Of a DNA stretch of 32,667 nt, positions 1 through 9,086 are shown piece after piece. The position numbers and the translations under genes were made by a program. Origin of the DNA: an uncultured Spartobacteria bacterium. GTDB lineage: Bacteria > Verrucomicrobiota > Verrucomicrobiia > Chthoniobacterales > Chthoniobacteraceae. The DNA is taken from assembly GCA_903928175.1 (NCBI GenBank), contig CAIYQA010000048.1, positions 1 to 32,667 of the forward strand, read 5' to 3'. The stretch's first letter is position 1. Every line of letters begins with the position of its first letter. The notes under the pieces were generated by a model. The model ran no database searches. It saw nothing but the letters and a program-made list of their open reading frames with translations, and was not told the origin of the DNA.

Positions 1-2
1 AG

Positions 3-614
3 GCACACGGCGCCCACTTGCCGGTTTCGGTGGACGACGCCACGGCCAGCTACTTTTCACGGAAAATCGCGGAAAACACCGGCGCGATCCTGCTGCCGGC
101 GATCACCTACGGATTCGCCGACGAAATGGCCGGCTACCCGGGCACCTTGGGGGTGCGCGCGGAGACGCTGATGGCCGTGGTCGAAGACCTCTCCTGCGCC
201 CTTTGCGGGCACGGATTCACACGCCAGATTTTTCTGAGCGGGCACGGCGCCAACAAGGCTGTGGTGGAGCTTGCGTTCTGGCGGATCTGGAACAAGCATC
301 CCGAGCTGCGGGCCGTCTGCTGGAATTACTGGACCGAGGCCGGTTTGACCACCATTCATCATGCCGACAAGGGGGAAACCGAGATCGCCCTGGCTGTGGG
401 ACTCCCCGCGCAAATGGAAAAAGCGGGCAAATTTCATGTCCAGAAGCCTTGGTACAAAATCCGCTCCCGCAGCGAACTGGATCCCGTCTCGGGCGGCGTC
501 AATGGAGACCCCACCGCAGCCTCGGCGGAAGAAGGGGCAAAAATGCATGATATCGTCATTGCCCGGCTCTCGGAAAAAGTCCTGGAGATCATTGCATCCG
601 AAACCCGGGACTGA
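3..614 (+). CDS. Creatininase family protein (5' truncated by window edge)
   Basis: The open frame continues to the window edge and reads AHGAHLPVSVDDATASYFSRKIAENTGAILLPAITYGFADEMAGYPGT, with IFLSGHGANK further on. These are creatininase-family hallmarks (HxxHLP..D, P...G.s..H..fPGT, GHGGN-like). Confidence 0.85.
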   Translation, partial: AHGAHLPVSVDDATASYFSRKIAENTGAILLPAITYGFADEMAGYPGTLGVRAETLMAVVEDLSCALCGHGFTRQIFLSGHGANKAVVELAFWRIWNKHPELRAVCWNYWTEAGLTTIHHADKGETEIALAVGLPAQMEKAGKFHVQKPWYKIRSRSELDPVSGGVNGDPTAASAEEGAKMHDIVIARLSEKVLEIIASETRD

Positions 615-619
615 AATTT

Positions 620-1876
620 ATGAAGAAAATCAAAGTTGGGTTTCTAGGCGGAGGTTCCTTCGCCTCGGTTCTGATTCCTTCGTTTCAAGCGCATCCATTG
701 GTCGAGGATATTTATCTGGCGGAAGTGCTGCCTGAGCGACGCAAGCTGGTGGCCGAACATTTTGGAATCCGCCACACCTTTTCAGGAGTTGAGGATCTCT
801 GTGCCAGCGATTGCGACGCGGTGCTGGTCTTCACGCAGCGCCACATGCACGGCCCCCATGCGCTAGCCGCATTGGAAGCGGGAAAACATGTTTACTGCGC
901 CGTACCGGCAGCCAGCTCTGTGGACGAGCTCCATGCCCTCTGCCGGAAAGTTCAGGAGACCGGGCTGATTTATATGATGGGGGAGACCAGTTATTATTAC
1001 CCGGCTCAAATCCTTTGCCGGGATCGCTTCCGCAAAGGCGACTTCGGCCACTTTGTGTACGGAGAAGGGGAGTATCTCCATGACATGAGCCACGGTTTTT
1101 ACGAGGCGTTCAAAAACTCGGGCGGGGATCAATGGCGGCGCGTTGCGGGAGTTCCTCCGATGTTTTATCCCACCCACTCCACCAGCATGATCCTCGGTGT
1201 TACCGGAGCGCGCATGACCCAGGTCTCCTGCCTCGGGTTTCGAGATCGGGAGGACGATGAGGTCTTCGGCGAAGGCAGGAATTTCTGGGACAATCCGTTT
1301 AGCAATCAAACGGCCCTCTTTCGCACCTCCGATGGGGGCATGGCCCGCGTGAACGAGTTTCGCCGGGTGGGAATGGGCGCAGGCAACTCCGTCCGGCTGA
1401 GCCTGTTTGGCACCCGGGCCACATTCGAGCAGCAAGCCGATGATCACCACGTCTGGACCACCCACGATCATCAACGGGAATGCCTGGACGATTGGATCGA
1501 ATGCGCCGACCTGCGCATTCCCGAAGGCCGCCAAATCGATCCCGCCATCGCCCTGGACCAGCAGGGGTTCCAAGCCGATTTCCGCAGCGCTTACGCCAAG
1601 GTCCATCCCATCGACCGCCTCCCTGCCGCCCTCCGCGCAAGCGACCACAACGGCCATTACGGTTCCCATCACTTCCTGGTGGACGACTTTCTGAAGGCTG
1701 CGGTTTTTGGGCTTTTACCGCCGGTGCATGTCTGGGAGGCGGCGAAGTACACCGCCCCCGGACTCATTGCCCACCAGTCTTCGCTCCAGGAGGGAACCCG
1801 GCTGGAGATTCCCGATTTCGGCGGGCCTGGTCCGAACTGGGAGATGCTGGAGGCGCACATGCCACACGTGGCCTGA
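620..1876 (+). CDS. Gfo/Idh/MocA family oxidoreductase
   Basis: 418 aa. Rossmann start KVGFLGGGSFASVLIPSF, then CDAVLVFTQRHMHGPHALAALEAGKHVYCAVPAA, typical of the NAD-binding domain. Starts 5 nt after the creatininase stop. Confidence 0.9.
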   Translation: MKKIKVGFLGGGSFASVLIPSFQAHPLVEDIYLAEVLPERRKLVAEHFGIRHTFSGVEDLCASDCDAVLVFTQRHMHGPHALAALEAGKHVYCAVPAASSVDELHALCRKVQETGLIYMMGETSYYYPAQILCRDRFRKGDFGHFVYGEGEYLHDMSHGFYEAFKNSGGDQWRRVAGVPPMFYPTHSTSMILGVTGARMTQVSCLGFRDREDDEVFGEGRNFWDNPFSNQTALFRTSDGGMARVNEFRRVGMGAGNSVRLSLFGTRATFEQQADDHHVWTTHDHQRECLDDWIECADLRIPEGRQIDPAIALDQQGFQADFRSAYAKVHPIDRLPAALRASDHNGHYGSHHFLVDDFLKAAVFGLLPPVHVWEAAKYTAPGLIAHQSSLQEGTRLEIPDFGGPGPNWEMLEAHMPHVA

Positions 1877-1971
1877 ATTTTCCCGGGAAGCGAGGAGCCG
1901 AGGACCAACGCATCATATGGGAAACTCCGGAAATTGGAGGCCCAAACTCGGTCGTGGCTGACAGGGGCGGC

Positions 1972-2457
1972 ATGGCCGATCGTGAATGTGCACACCGTCA
2001 CGGATTCGTTGCCTTTTTGCAAGGTGACATTAAAAGGGAAGCGCTGCTCACAGGGCCATATTTTAGGGCACAAACCGGCTACCCCGCCAGCCCAAAAACC
2101 ATCGGCGAGGCCATTCGCAAGCGCCGCCTCGACCTTGGTCTTAAACAGCGAGAAGCCGCAAAAATGATCGGGTGCAACTACCTTACCCTCGTGAACTGGG
2201 AGAAGGGACACTTCACTCCCAGGGTGAACCGCATGGCCGGGGTTGTTCGGTTCTTGGGCTACAATCCCCTGCCGACAGGAAGCACTATCGCCAAGCAACT
2301 TGTCGCCCACCGCAAAGCACGCGGGCTTACGCAGAAGAATTTCGCGCGTGAACTGGGGATTGACCCGAGCACGCTTGCGAAATGGGAGCGGGGTGAGCGG
2401 GAGCCAAATTGGGAATTTCTGGAACGCGTTCTTTCGAAAATGAAAGAGCGGCGTTGA
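1972..2457 (+). CDS. XRE-type transcriptional regulator with two tandem HTH domains (N-terminus probably frameshifted)
   Basis: KTIGEAIRKRRLDLGLKQREAAKMIGCNYLTLVNWEKGHFTPRVNRMAGVVRFLGYNP, followed by IAKQLVAHRKARGLTQKNFARELGIDPSTLAKWERGEREPNWEFLERVL. The ATG at 1972 is arbitrary; the long ORF from 1480 overlaps the oxidoreductase and its 5' part is not credible. Confidence 0.7.
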   Translation: MADRECAHRHGFVAFLQGDIKREALLTGPYFRAQTGYPASPKTIGEAIRKRRLDLGLKQREAAKMIGCNYLTLVNWEKGHFTPRVNRMAGVVRFLGYNPLPTGSTIAKQLVAHRKARGLTQKNFARELGIDPSTLAKWERGEREPNWEFLERVLSKMKERR

Positions 2458-2512
2458 CGGCGAGCCGAAGGATTAAGGGAGGGAACCAGCAACTCGCCGT
2501 CTTCATGCGCAT

Positions 2513-3622
2513 TCAGACTTCTTGTTGCTGCGATGCTTCGTTGTCCAGCCAACAAATAACAGAGCCCCCAATTGCGCATTCTCGAATTTCAAGGTGTGCA
2601 CCGAAAAGACGGGCACGGGCGTGCATCAAATCGAAATCTACGCCCTTTGACATGGCCGACAGAATTTTGAAAGAGACGCCATCATTGGTTACCGCCAACG
2701 ACATCACGCCATTGTATGCCTTACACTCGACCATGATATTGCGGGCGTAGGCGCGCTTGACTGCGTTATCAATTAATTCCTGCGCAATCCGATAAAGATG
2801 GATGGCGGAGGACTGTTCGTATTGGAAAAAATCATCATGCCGTATCTTGCACGAAATTTTGAACAGAGATGAGGTTCGATGGGCGAGGTCTTCGAGGGCC
2901 ATAATGAGACCGCCGTGATCCAGTTCCAAGGGGTATGAACCTTTGGCAAGATTACGTGCGGTGGCGATGGATTCGGAAACCAATTGCGCTAATTCAATGA
3001 CTCTATCGACTTGCGTATGTGATTCCGCACTGAGTTGCCTGCCCAGCACCCTTACCAGCAAGGCGATGCCCGTTAATTGCTGACCCAAGTCTTCGTGAAG
3101 GTGATGTGTCAGGCGACTCTGTTCGCGCTCGGTGTATTCAAAAAATTTCTGTTCGAGGCTCCTGCATTTGAGAATTTCGTTCCGCAAGGACTGACTGACT
3201 TCATTTTGCGCGCTGATATCAACGAGGATGCCCACTGCACCCATAAGCTTTCCCGTCTTGTCATGCATGGGTTTTACATGAGCCAGTGCAGCAACGTGCT
3301 GTCCGTTCTCACGTTGGAGAATGATCTCTGTGCCGGTGCATTCGGTACCTGTCTTCAAAACCAGCGCCATGCAGCACTGATCGTGCGCAATAGGTGAACC
3401 ATCCAAGGCGAAAATTCGAGGAGAACCACAAAAACGATCCGCAGGGTTGTTCAAACTGGGGACGCGCCCCCATAACCGTACGGCGTGCTGGTTAAAGTGC
3501 GTGATCAGCCCGCAGGGATCGCAAGCATATGCAGGCACCGGCAAATTCTCCAGCAAATGAGCAAGCTCGGATTCGCTGTTTTGCATTGGCAGAGCCGAGT
3601 CGCGTTTGGATAAAAAAAACAT
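2513..3622 (-). CDS. PAS-domain sensor histidine kinase (HisKA_3/NarX-like)
   Basis: 369 aa. PAS-like N-terminus (LLENLPVPAYACDPCGLITHFNQHAVRLWG), PAC-like MGAVGILVDISAQNE, H-box EREQSRLTHHLHEDLGQQLTGIALL, N-box-like YRIAQELIDNAVKRA. Confidence 0.85.
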   Translation of the reverse strand: MFFLSKRDSALPMQNSESELAHLLENLPVPAYACDPCGLITHFNQHAVRLWGRVPSLNNPADRFCGSPRIFALDGSPIAHDQCCMALVLKTGTECTGTEIILQRENGQHVAALAHVKPMHDKTGKLMGAVGILVDISAQNEVSQSLRNEILKCRSLEQKFFEYTEREQSRLTHHLHEDLGQQLTGIALLVRVLGRQLSAESHTQVDRVIELAQLVSESIATARNLAKGSYPLELDHGGLIMALEDLAHRTSSLFKISCKIRHDDFFQYEQSSAIHLYRIAQELIDNAVKRAYARNIMVECKAYNGVMSLAVTNDGVSFKILSAMSKGVDFDLMHARARLFGAHLEIRECAIGGSVICWLDNEASQQQEV

Positions 3623-3712
3623 TCGTACAATAATGTGCGTGAAAATATGCAGGCCAACTCAATGGCGCAGTTTTCCCGTGCCATGTATCCTGTAATGCGC
3701 AGAGCGCGGGAT

Positions 3713-4969
3713 CTACATTCCAATGAGCATCTGCTCGCAGGTTTTCTCCATGTCAAAAACCCGCTCCAAAAAGGTCTGCTCTTGCATGGCATCCTGACCC
3801 GTCGGTTGCTGGGGCAGGAATATCTGGAAATGAGCGCCACCGTCAGCGCTGCGATCGACCGTCATGGTTCCGTTATGATGATAAACCACAAAGAAGCACG
3901 TCAGCAGGTTGAGGCCGTATTCTTTGGGATCACTACGCCGCACAAAGAATGGATCGAAGATGCAGTTTAGATTTGCGGCGGAAACTCCCGGCCCGTTGTC
4001 CGAAACGTCTATTGTCACCCCGGGGCGCCCCTTGTCATCCGTAGTGGCGCTCGTCGTTATGGTGATTCTGCCAGATGCCGGAACATTCGCGGATTCATCC
4101 GCAATGAGAAGATTGATGCCTTTCTCCAAAAGCACGCGGTTAGCTTGGATTTTAGGAACTTCTCCGGCATGAATTTGCAGTTCGATATTCTTTTCCTGAA
4201 GCGTCGCCCCGTGGCATTGGCTGGCGGACTGGATCAGTTCGTTGACTGCAACAGAATCAGCCACGGGAACGCCGACGGGTTCAGGGATTTCATTGATGTT
4301 TTGCAACAAGCCAACCATCTTGCCCATTTGGAGTTGGACGGTCTCGTAAAAGTCCCGCCAGTAATTCGGGTTGCGGAGATTGTTGATGTCCACATTCTCG
4401 CTTTGCAATTGGAAGGGAGCAAGGTCAAGAAAGGTCTTTACGGCTGTAAGAGAGTTGCGTAGGTGGTGGTTCAAACCAGCGGCAAAAACTCCGAGACTGA
4501 GCAAGCGATCGGTCATCATCAAGCGCTGCAGAGCTGACATCTTCTCTTTCATCAAAGAGTCCAGTTCCCGCTGCACCAGGAAAAATTCCATCCCGCGCTT
4601 GAGGGTCATCTCCATGATCGGCGGATCCCAAGGCTTGGTCACGTATTTGTAAATGGCTCCGGAATTGACGGCAGCGATTGCGGCATCGAGGTCCGAGTAG
4701 GCTGTTGCAAGGATCCGGAGCACCCGTGGCCGCGCGGCCCGCACTTTTTCCAAAAGCTCAACGCCGCTGCTGTTCGGCATGCGCTGGTCGGTCATGACAA
4801 TTCCGAAACGGTCTTTGTTTTCGGAAAAAAGACTCCAGGCTTCTTCTCCGCTGGTGGCAACGACTACATCGAACGTGTCCGAAAAATAGGCTTTGAAATT
4901 GGATGCGGTCTGAATCTCATCGTCAACATACATCAGGGAAAATTTCCGGTAATTTTTAGTGTCATTCAT
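3713..4969 (-). CDS. Response regulator with C-terminal histidine-kinase-like domain (PhcQ-like architecture)
   Basis: 418 aa. REC domain (LMYVDDEIQTASNFKAYF...IVMTDQRMPNSSGVELLEKVR...YKYVTKPWDPP), then LGVFAAGLNHHLRNSLTAVKTFLDLAP and an HATPase-like domain (DVSDNGPGVS). Its start overlaps the upstream gene's stop by 4 nt. Confidence 0.85.
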   Translation of the reverse strand: MNDTKNYRKFSLMYVDDEIQTASNFKAYFSDTFDVVVATSGEEAWSLFSENKDRFGIVMTDQRMPNSSGVELLEKVRAARPRVLRILATAYSDLDAAIAAVNSGAIYKYVTKPWDPPIMEMTLKRGMEFFLVQRELDSLMKEKMSALQRLMMTDRLLSLGVFAAGLNHHLRNSLTAVKTFLDLAPFQLQSENVDINNLRNPNYWRDFYETVQLQMGKMVGLLQNINEIPEPVGVPVADSVAVNELIQSASQCHGATLQEKNIELQIHAGEVPKIQANRVLLEKGINLLIADESANVPASGRITITTSATTDDKGRPGVTIDVSDNGPGVSAANLNCIFDPFFVRRSDPKEYGLNLLTCFFVVYHHNGTMTVDRSADGGAHFQIFLPQQPTGQDAMQEQTFLERVFDMEKTCEQMLIGM

Positions 4970-7662
4970 GGCGTGGAATTAGTGGGTGAGGGTTTGTCTG
5001 GATAAAAGGTGATGATAAAGCGGCAGAACTCATTTTCCTGGCTCTCTACGCGGATGTCGCCCTGATGATTTTGTACGATCCGATAGCTTATGTTGAGCCC
5101 AAGGCCGACGCCTGACCCTACCGGTTTGGTTGTGAAGAAGGCGTCGAACACTTTTTCTTTTTCTGAGTTTTTGATTCCTTTGCCGTTGTCTTCACATGAG
5201 AGCAGAATCCTGCCATTTTGCAAGGCTGCTTCGACTTTGATTTTCTTTCGCGGGGCGGCTTTCTCCATCAAGCTGTCGGTGGCGTTCTGTAGCAGATTGA
5301 TGAAGAGATGAATCAACTGGTTGCGGTTTCCCCAAGCTTCGAGGTCGTCCGCAATCCCGATTTCCAACTCGATCTCTGCGGGAATCTGAACGAACCGGGC
5401 CGATGTTTCGACGACCTCTTTCAGGCAAACACGATTAAAATTGCTCGTGTCGGGGTGGATGAACGAACGCAAACTGCTGATAATATCCGCGACGCGACGT
5501 ATTCCATCCTGCAGATCGCGCAGAGGCAGGTTCAGCATCTCCCGGTCTTCAATCTGGATATTATTAAGTCTTTTCCCGAGCAAATGGGCCGCTGTGTTGG
5601 CGAAATTGAGCGGGTTATTGATTTCGTGCATGAGCCCGCTGCTTAATTGACCCAAAGACGCCATTTTTGCTTGGTGCACCAGTTGGGCTTCAGTTTCCTT
5701 GATCTGCTCCAAGGCGGCTTCCAACTCGCGCGTTTTGGTGGCTAGATTCTGTTGCAGTTGCTGCTGGTTGAGCAAGTTGCGGCAGCGGGCTGCGAGTTCA
5801 CTGGAAGCAAAGGGCTTTGTCAAAAAGTCTGTTACCCCGGCTTCCAAGGCTTGCATCTTGGAATCCTCATCCGCCCGCGCGGTAAGGATGATGATTGGCA
5901 CGCTGGCGGTGCGGGGCTCATCCCGTAAATGCCCGGTCAGCGTGATGCCGTCAATCCCGGGCATCATCAAATCGAGCAGAATCAGGGCAAAGTCATTTGC
6001 CCGTGCCAGTTCCAGAGCTTCGGTTCCATTGCGCGCTTCCCGGATGGAGTAGGCATTTTTTAACTGCGAGTGGAGGAAACGCCGCATTTCGGGCTCATCG
6101 TCCGCCACAAGCACCAGCGGTTTGCCTGCGTCCGTGTCCTCTAAAGATGCTCGTGTGTCATTGCCGCCGAGGACATGGGAGGGAAACAATTCTGCCCGCC
6201 GGTATAACTCGGACAGCCATTCGGATTGTCTCGGCGGAGCTGGCGTAGGCTCAGTTGTTTTTTCGAATTCCGTTTCCATTTCTTTATCTGCAGTGGCATC
6301 TACCGTCACTTGAATCGTCGTTCCTTTGTCGATTTTACTTTCAACAGAAACCGAACCGCCGTGCGCTTCTGCCAGTTCTTTCACAAGAGCCAGCCCAATT
6401 CCAACCCCTTGATAGTGGCGCGTGGCAGCGGCTTCTGCCTGCCAAAAGCGATTGAAAATCCGAGGCAGATCGGCAGGGGATATCCCCTTGCCAGTATCCT
6501 TGACTGTGATGGCGAGCAGGTTTTCCTGTAATTCCGCCGTCAGTGTGACCTTTCCGTTTTCGGGAGTGAATTTGAAGGAGTTGAAGAGAAGATTGAGGAT
6601 GATCTTCTCCAGTTTGTCCCGGTCGATATGCACAAATGTTTCCCCCGGAACCCTGATATCGGTTTCAAAATGCAGCTTCCTTTGTGCGGCCATGGCAGAA
6701 ACGGACTTTGCAATACCCTCTAAAAAGGGGGAAAACTCCACTTTCTCCCGCCGCACACGGATCGTGCCAGAGTCCAGCCGCACTAAATCCAGGAGGTCGT
6801 TGATGAGCCGCAACAACCGCATTGCGTTGTTGTACATGATGTCCAGCATCTCCACCTGTTCCTGTTCGGTGGAGGGAGGGTTCCGATGCCGCAGGCGCTC
6901 AAGCGGCCCGATGAGCAGGGTGAGCGGCGTGCGCAACTCGTGGCTGACATTGGCAAAAAAAGTCGATTTCGCGTGATCCAATTCCACCAATTTGGCGTTG
7001 GTCTCCTGAAGTTCTCTCTGTTTTGAATCCAGCTCCGCGCGCAAACCATATTCCTGGAAGCGGAAGCGGCCTAGAAAGTAGCTGCCGGTAACCACGATGA
7101 CGCCTGTCAGCACGATAAAGTAGAAGTTGGCAAAATAGTCCGAAAGCGCACCTCCTCCATGAGCCAGACAGGCGATGCAATAGATAATCAGAGTGAGGGC
7201 AGTGGCAACGAAACTTTCGGTTACATCCACGAGGCTGACCCAGGAGATCCCGATCAACACCAAGTTCAACCCGGCGTAGTAGGGAGACCGGGCCCCTTCA
7301 GAAAAATAGATCATCAGGCTCAGGAAGATGGAGGGCAGCACAAAAGTGGCCATCGCTAGCAGGCGAAAAAAGCGTTGGCCAAGGGCCGTCTTCAGCAAGC
7401 CCCACAGGACGAACGCCAGCATTGCACAGAGCATCCGGAGCAGAAAAAAGAAGCCGAGTTTTTCCGGGTAAACAAAGTAATCCAGGAAAAAACCCACCGG
7501 CATGAGGGCGATCACCAAAATGCAGGCCGTCTTGGACCCCGTGATGCGAACTCCACGGTTGTATTCAAAATAGGCCGATGCGAGTTCTCTTTGGAAAGCT
7601 TCTTCGGGCACGTCGGCCAGAGCGGTCGAGGAAGCCTTTTTCACCTCTCCCCACGAAATCAT
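4966..7662 (-). CDS. Membrane sensor hybrid histidine kinase: about 6 TM + HisKA/HATPase + REC + second HisKA/HATPase (PhcS-PhcR-like fusion)
   Basis: 898 aa. N-terminal hydrophobic segments (ACILVIALMPVGFFLDYFVY, MLCAMLAFVLWGLL, FFRLLAMATFVLPSIFLSLMIYF and others), FFANVSHELRTPLTLLIGPLERL, DTGKGISPADLPRIFNRFWQ, REC LVLVADDEPEMRRFL...LILLDLMMPGIDG...LTKPF, then MASLGQLSSGLMHEINNPLNFANTAAHLL and CEDNGKGI...GVGLGLNIS. Confidence 0.88.
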   Translation of the reverse strand: MISWGEVKKASSTALADVPEEAFQRELASAYFEYNRGVRITGSKTACILVIALMPVGFFLDYFVYPEKLGFFFLLRMLCAMLAFVLWGLLKTALGQRFFRLLAMATFVLPSIFLSLMIYFSEGARSPYYAGLNLVLIGISWVSLVDVTESFVATALTLIIYCIACLAHGGGALSDYFANFYFIVLTGVIVVTGSYFLGRFRFQEYGLRAELDSKQRELQETNAKLVELDHAKSTFFANVSHELRTPLTLLIGPLERLRHRNPPSTEQEQVEMLDIMYNNAMRLLRLINDLLDLVRLDSGTIRVRREKVEFSPFLEGIAKSVSAMAAQRKLHFETDIRVPGETFVHIDRDKLEKIILNLLFNSFKFTPENGKVTLTAELQENLLAITVKDTGKGISPADLPRIFNRFWQAEAAATRHYQGVGIGLALVKELAEAHGGSVSVESKIDKGTTIQVTVDATADKEMETEFEKTTEPTPAPPRQSEWLSELYRRAELFPSHVLGGNDTRASLEDTDAGKPLVLVADDEPEMRRFLHSQLKNAYSIREARNGTEALELARANDFALILLDLMMPGIDGITLTGHLRDEPRTASVPIIILTARADEDSKMQALEAGVTDFLTKPFASSELAARCRNLLNQQQLQQNLATKTRELEAALEQIKETEAQLVHQAKMASLGQLSSGLMHEINNPLNFANTAAHLLGKRLNNIQIEDREMLNLPLRDLQDGIRRVADIISSLRSFIHPDTSNFNRVCLKEVVETSARFVQIPAEIELEIGIADDLEAWGNRNQLIHLFINLLQNATDSLMEKAAPRKKIKVEAALQNGRILLSCEDNGKGIKNSEKEKVFDAFFTTKPVGSGVGLGLNISYRIVQNHQGDIRVESQENEFCRFIITFYPDKPSPTNSTP

Positions 7663-9086
7663 TTGGGTTTGTTGACTTCGAGGAAGGCGTTGACCCCCGT
7701 AACATCACTCACCACCCGGCAGTTATCCGGGAAAGATTCTTTGGGAGCCAGGCTTTTGAGTTGTTCGCCGGTCCGGTAAATCAAGTGCCAGTCCAGCAGG
7801 TATTCCATCTTGAGACGATCTGGGTTGGAAGCATCCACATTCGTCGCCACGAGCAGGCCGCCAGGGGCCAACATTTCATAGAAGATTTCCAACAGGCGTT
7901 TGCAAATGCGATCCGAAAGATAATCGAAAAGACCGGCGCAATAGACAATATCATAGAGTCCACCGGCATCAGTCTCCCCAATCCGGGCGCCTTCCTTCAA
8001 AATCTGATGCACCGAACGCTTGATCATGTTGAGCCTCGTAGAACGGCGGTTCTTCATCTTGATATCGGACAAGATGCGGCCCGTCAGTTCGAGTGTCTCG
8101 TCATTGAAATCAAGCAGGGAGAACTCCGCGAGATCGGATACGTCCTCGTTGCTGAGAAATTTTTGCACCTCCTTGGCCGGGCCGCAACCGAGGTTGAAAA
8201 TTTTTGTGGTCAACCCTTTTTTGGAGCGTTGGAGCGTGACCTTGCTGAGCATCTCCGTTAGGTAAATGATGCGGTTGCGGTGCGCTTCCGCCGGAGCCGC
8301 GCCCACGAAGTAATTGTTCACCATTTTGGCGAATAAAGAGGAACCCTCTACAGAATCCCGCAGGATCATATTGACCATCTCGTAATCCCCAGCGTAGCCC
8401 AGAGGCTTGCTATAAACCCGATGCACAAAGGGGGAACAGAGAATGAGCGGATGCATTTGCCGCCGGGCGTAGGCGCGGTGGACAGCGATGGCGTCTTCCT
8501 TCACGCTGCCCGCAATTTGCTCGAAGCGTTCAAAAATATCCTTGGTCACCGGAATGATCAGGCTGTTCAGCCTTTCAATAATGGCCAACTCCAGTTTATT
8601 ACGCTCGGCGGAGACCGAGGAGCGGATGGCGAGTTCCACCTGTTCGAGCCAACGCCGCATGTCGGTAAGCAGCGTTTGCATGTCCGAAACAATCACCTTC
8701 ATCTCTGGCGTGACCCGCTCGATCTTTGACCATTCGTTCAAGAGACCCTCGAAGTCGCTCGCCAGCCGTTCCACCTGGTTGGCCGGGGAGAGCAAATCCA
8801 CATCAAGCCAGTTGTCCTCGTTCAGCGACGCTTCGCACACGAGCACGATGCCGGTGTTCACCATGTTGCTGACAATCCCCCGTCCGGAATACAGGATTTT
8901 CCCGCTCACGATGATTCGGAAGCTGCTTAGCACCTCGGAAAGTTGAAGGATGCTGTAGGGGTTGTACACCTCGAAGCTCACAGTGTAGCGCGTCATCCGC
9001 AACAATGTGCCGCGAACGGTCGCACCCTGGCTATTTTCACAGACAACAATACTGTCATTTTCGCTTTCAACAATCGGATCGCTCAT
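7659..9086 (-). CDS. SAM-dependent methyltransferase, PhcB-like (3-hydroxy fatty acid methyl ester synthase candidate) with PilZ-like N-terminal domain
   Basis: 475 aa. SAM motif I IFNLGCGPAKEVQKFL, acidic post-I LLDFNDETLEL, then DIVYCAGLFDYLSDRICKRLLEIFYEMLAPGGLLVATNVDASNPDRLKMEYLLDWHLIYR. Adjacent to two-component genes with 4-nt overlaps on both sides. Confidence 0.8.
   Translation of the reverse strand: MSDPIVESENDSIVVCENSQGATVRGTLLRMTRYTVSFEVYNPYSILQLSEVLSSFRIIVSGKILYSGRGIVSNMVNTGIVLVCEASLNEDNWLDVDLLSPANQVERLASDFEGLLNEWSKIERVTPEMKVIVSDMQTLLTDMRRWLEQVELAIRSSVSAERNKLELAIIERLNSLIIPVTKDIFERFEQIAGSVKEDAIAVHRAYARRQMHPLILCSPFVHRVYSKPLGYAGDYEMVNMILRDSVEGSSLFAKMVNNYFVGAAPAEAHRNRIIYLTEMLSKVTLQRSKKGLTTKIFNLGCGPAKEVQKFLSNEDVSDLAEFSLLDFNDETLELTGRILSDIKMKNRRSTRLNMIKRSVHQILKEGARIGETDAGGLYDIVYCAGLFDYLSDRICKRLLEIFYEMLAPGGLLVATNVDASNPDRLKMEYLLDWHLIYRTGEQLKSLAPKESFPDNCRVVSDVTGVNAFLEVNKPK

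Noticed and set aside
863-1672. Long minus-strand ORF (269 aa) antisense to the oxidoreductase
   Set aside because: Shadow ORF in GC-rich coding DNA; no domain-like sequence, and the plus-strand gene is clearly real.
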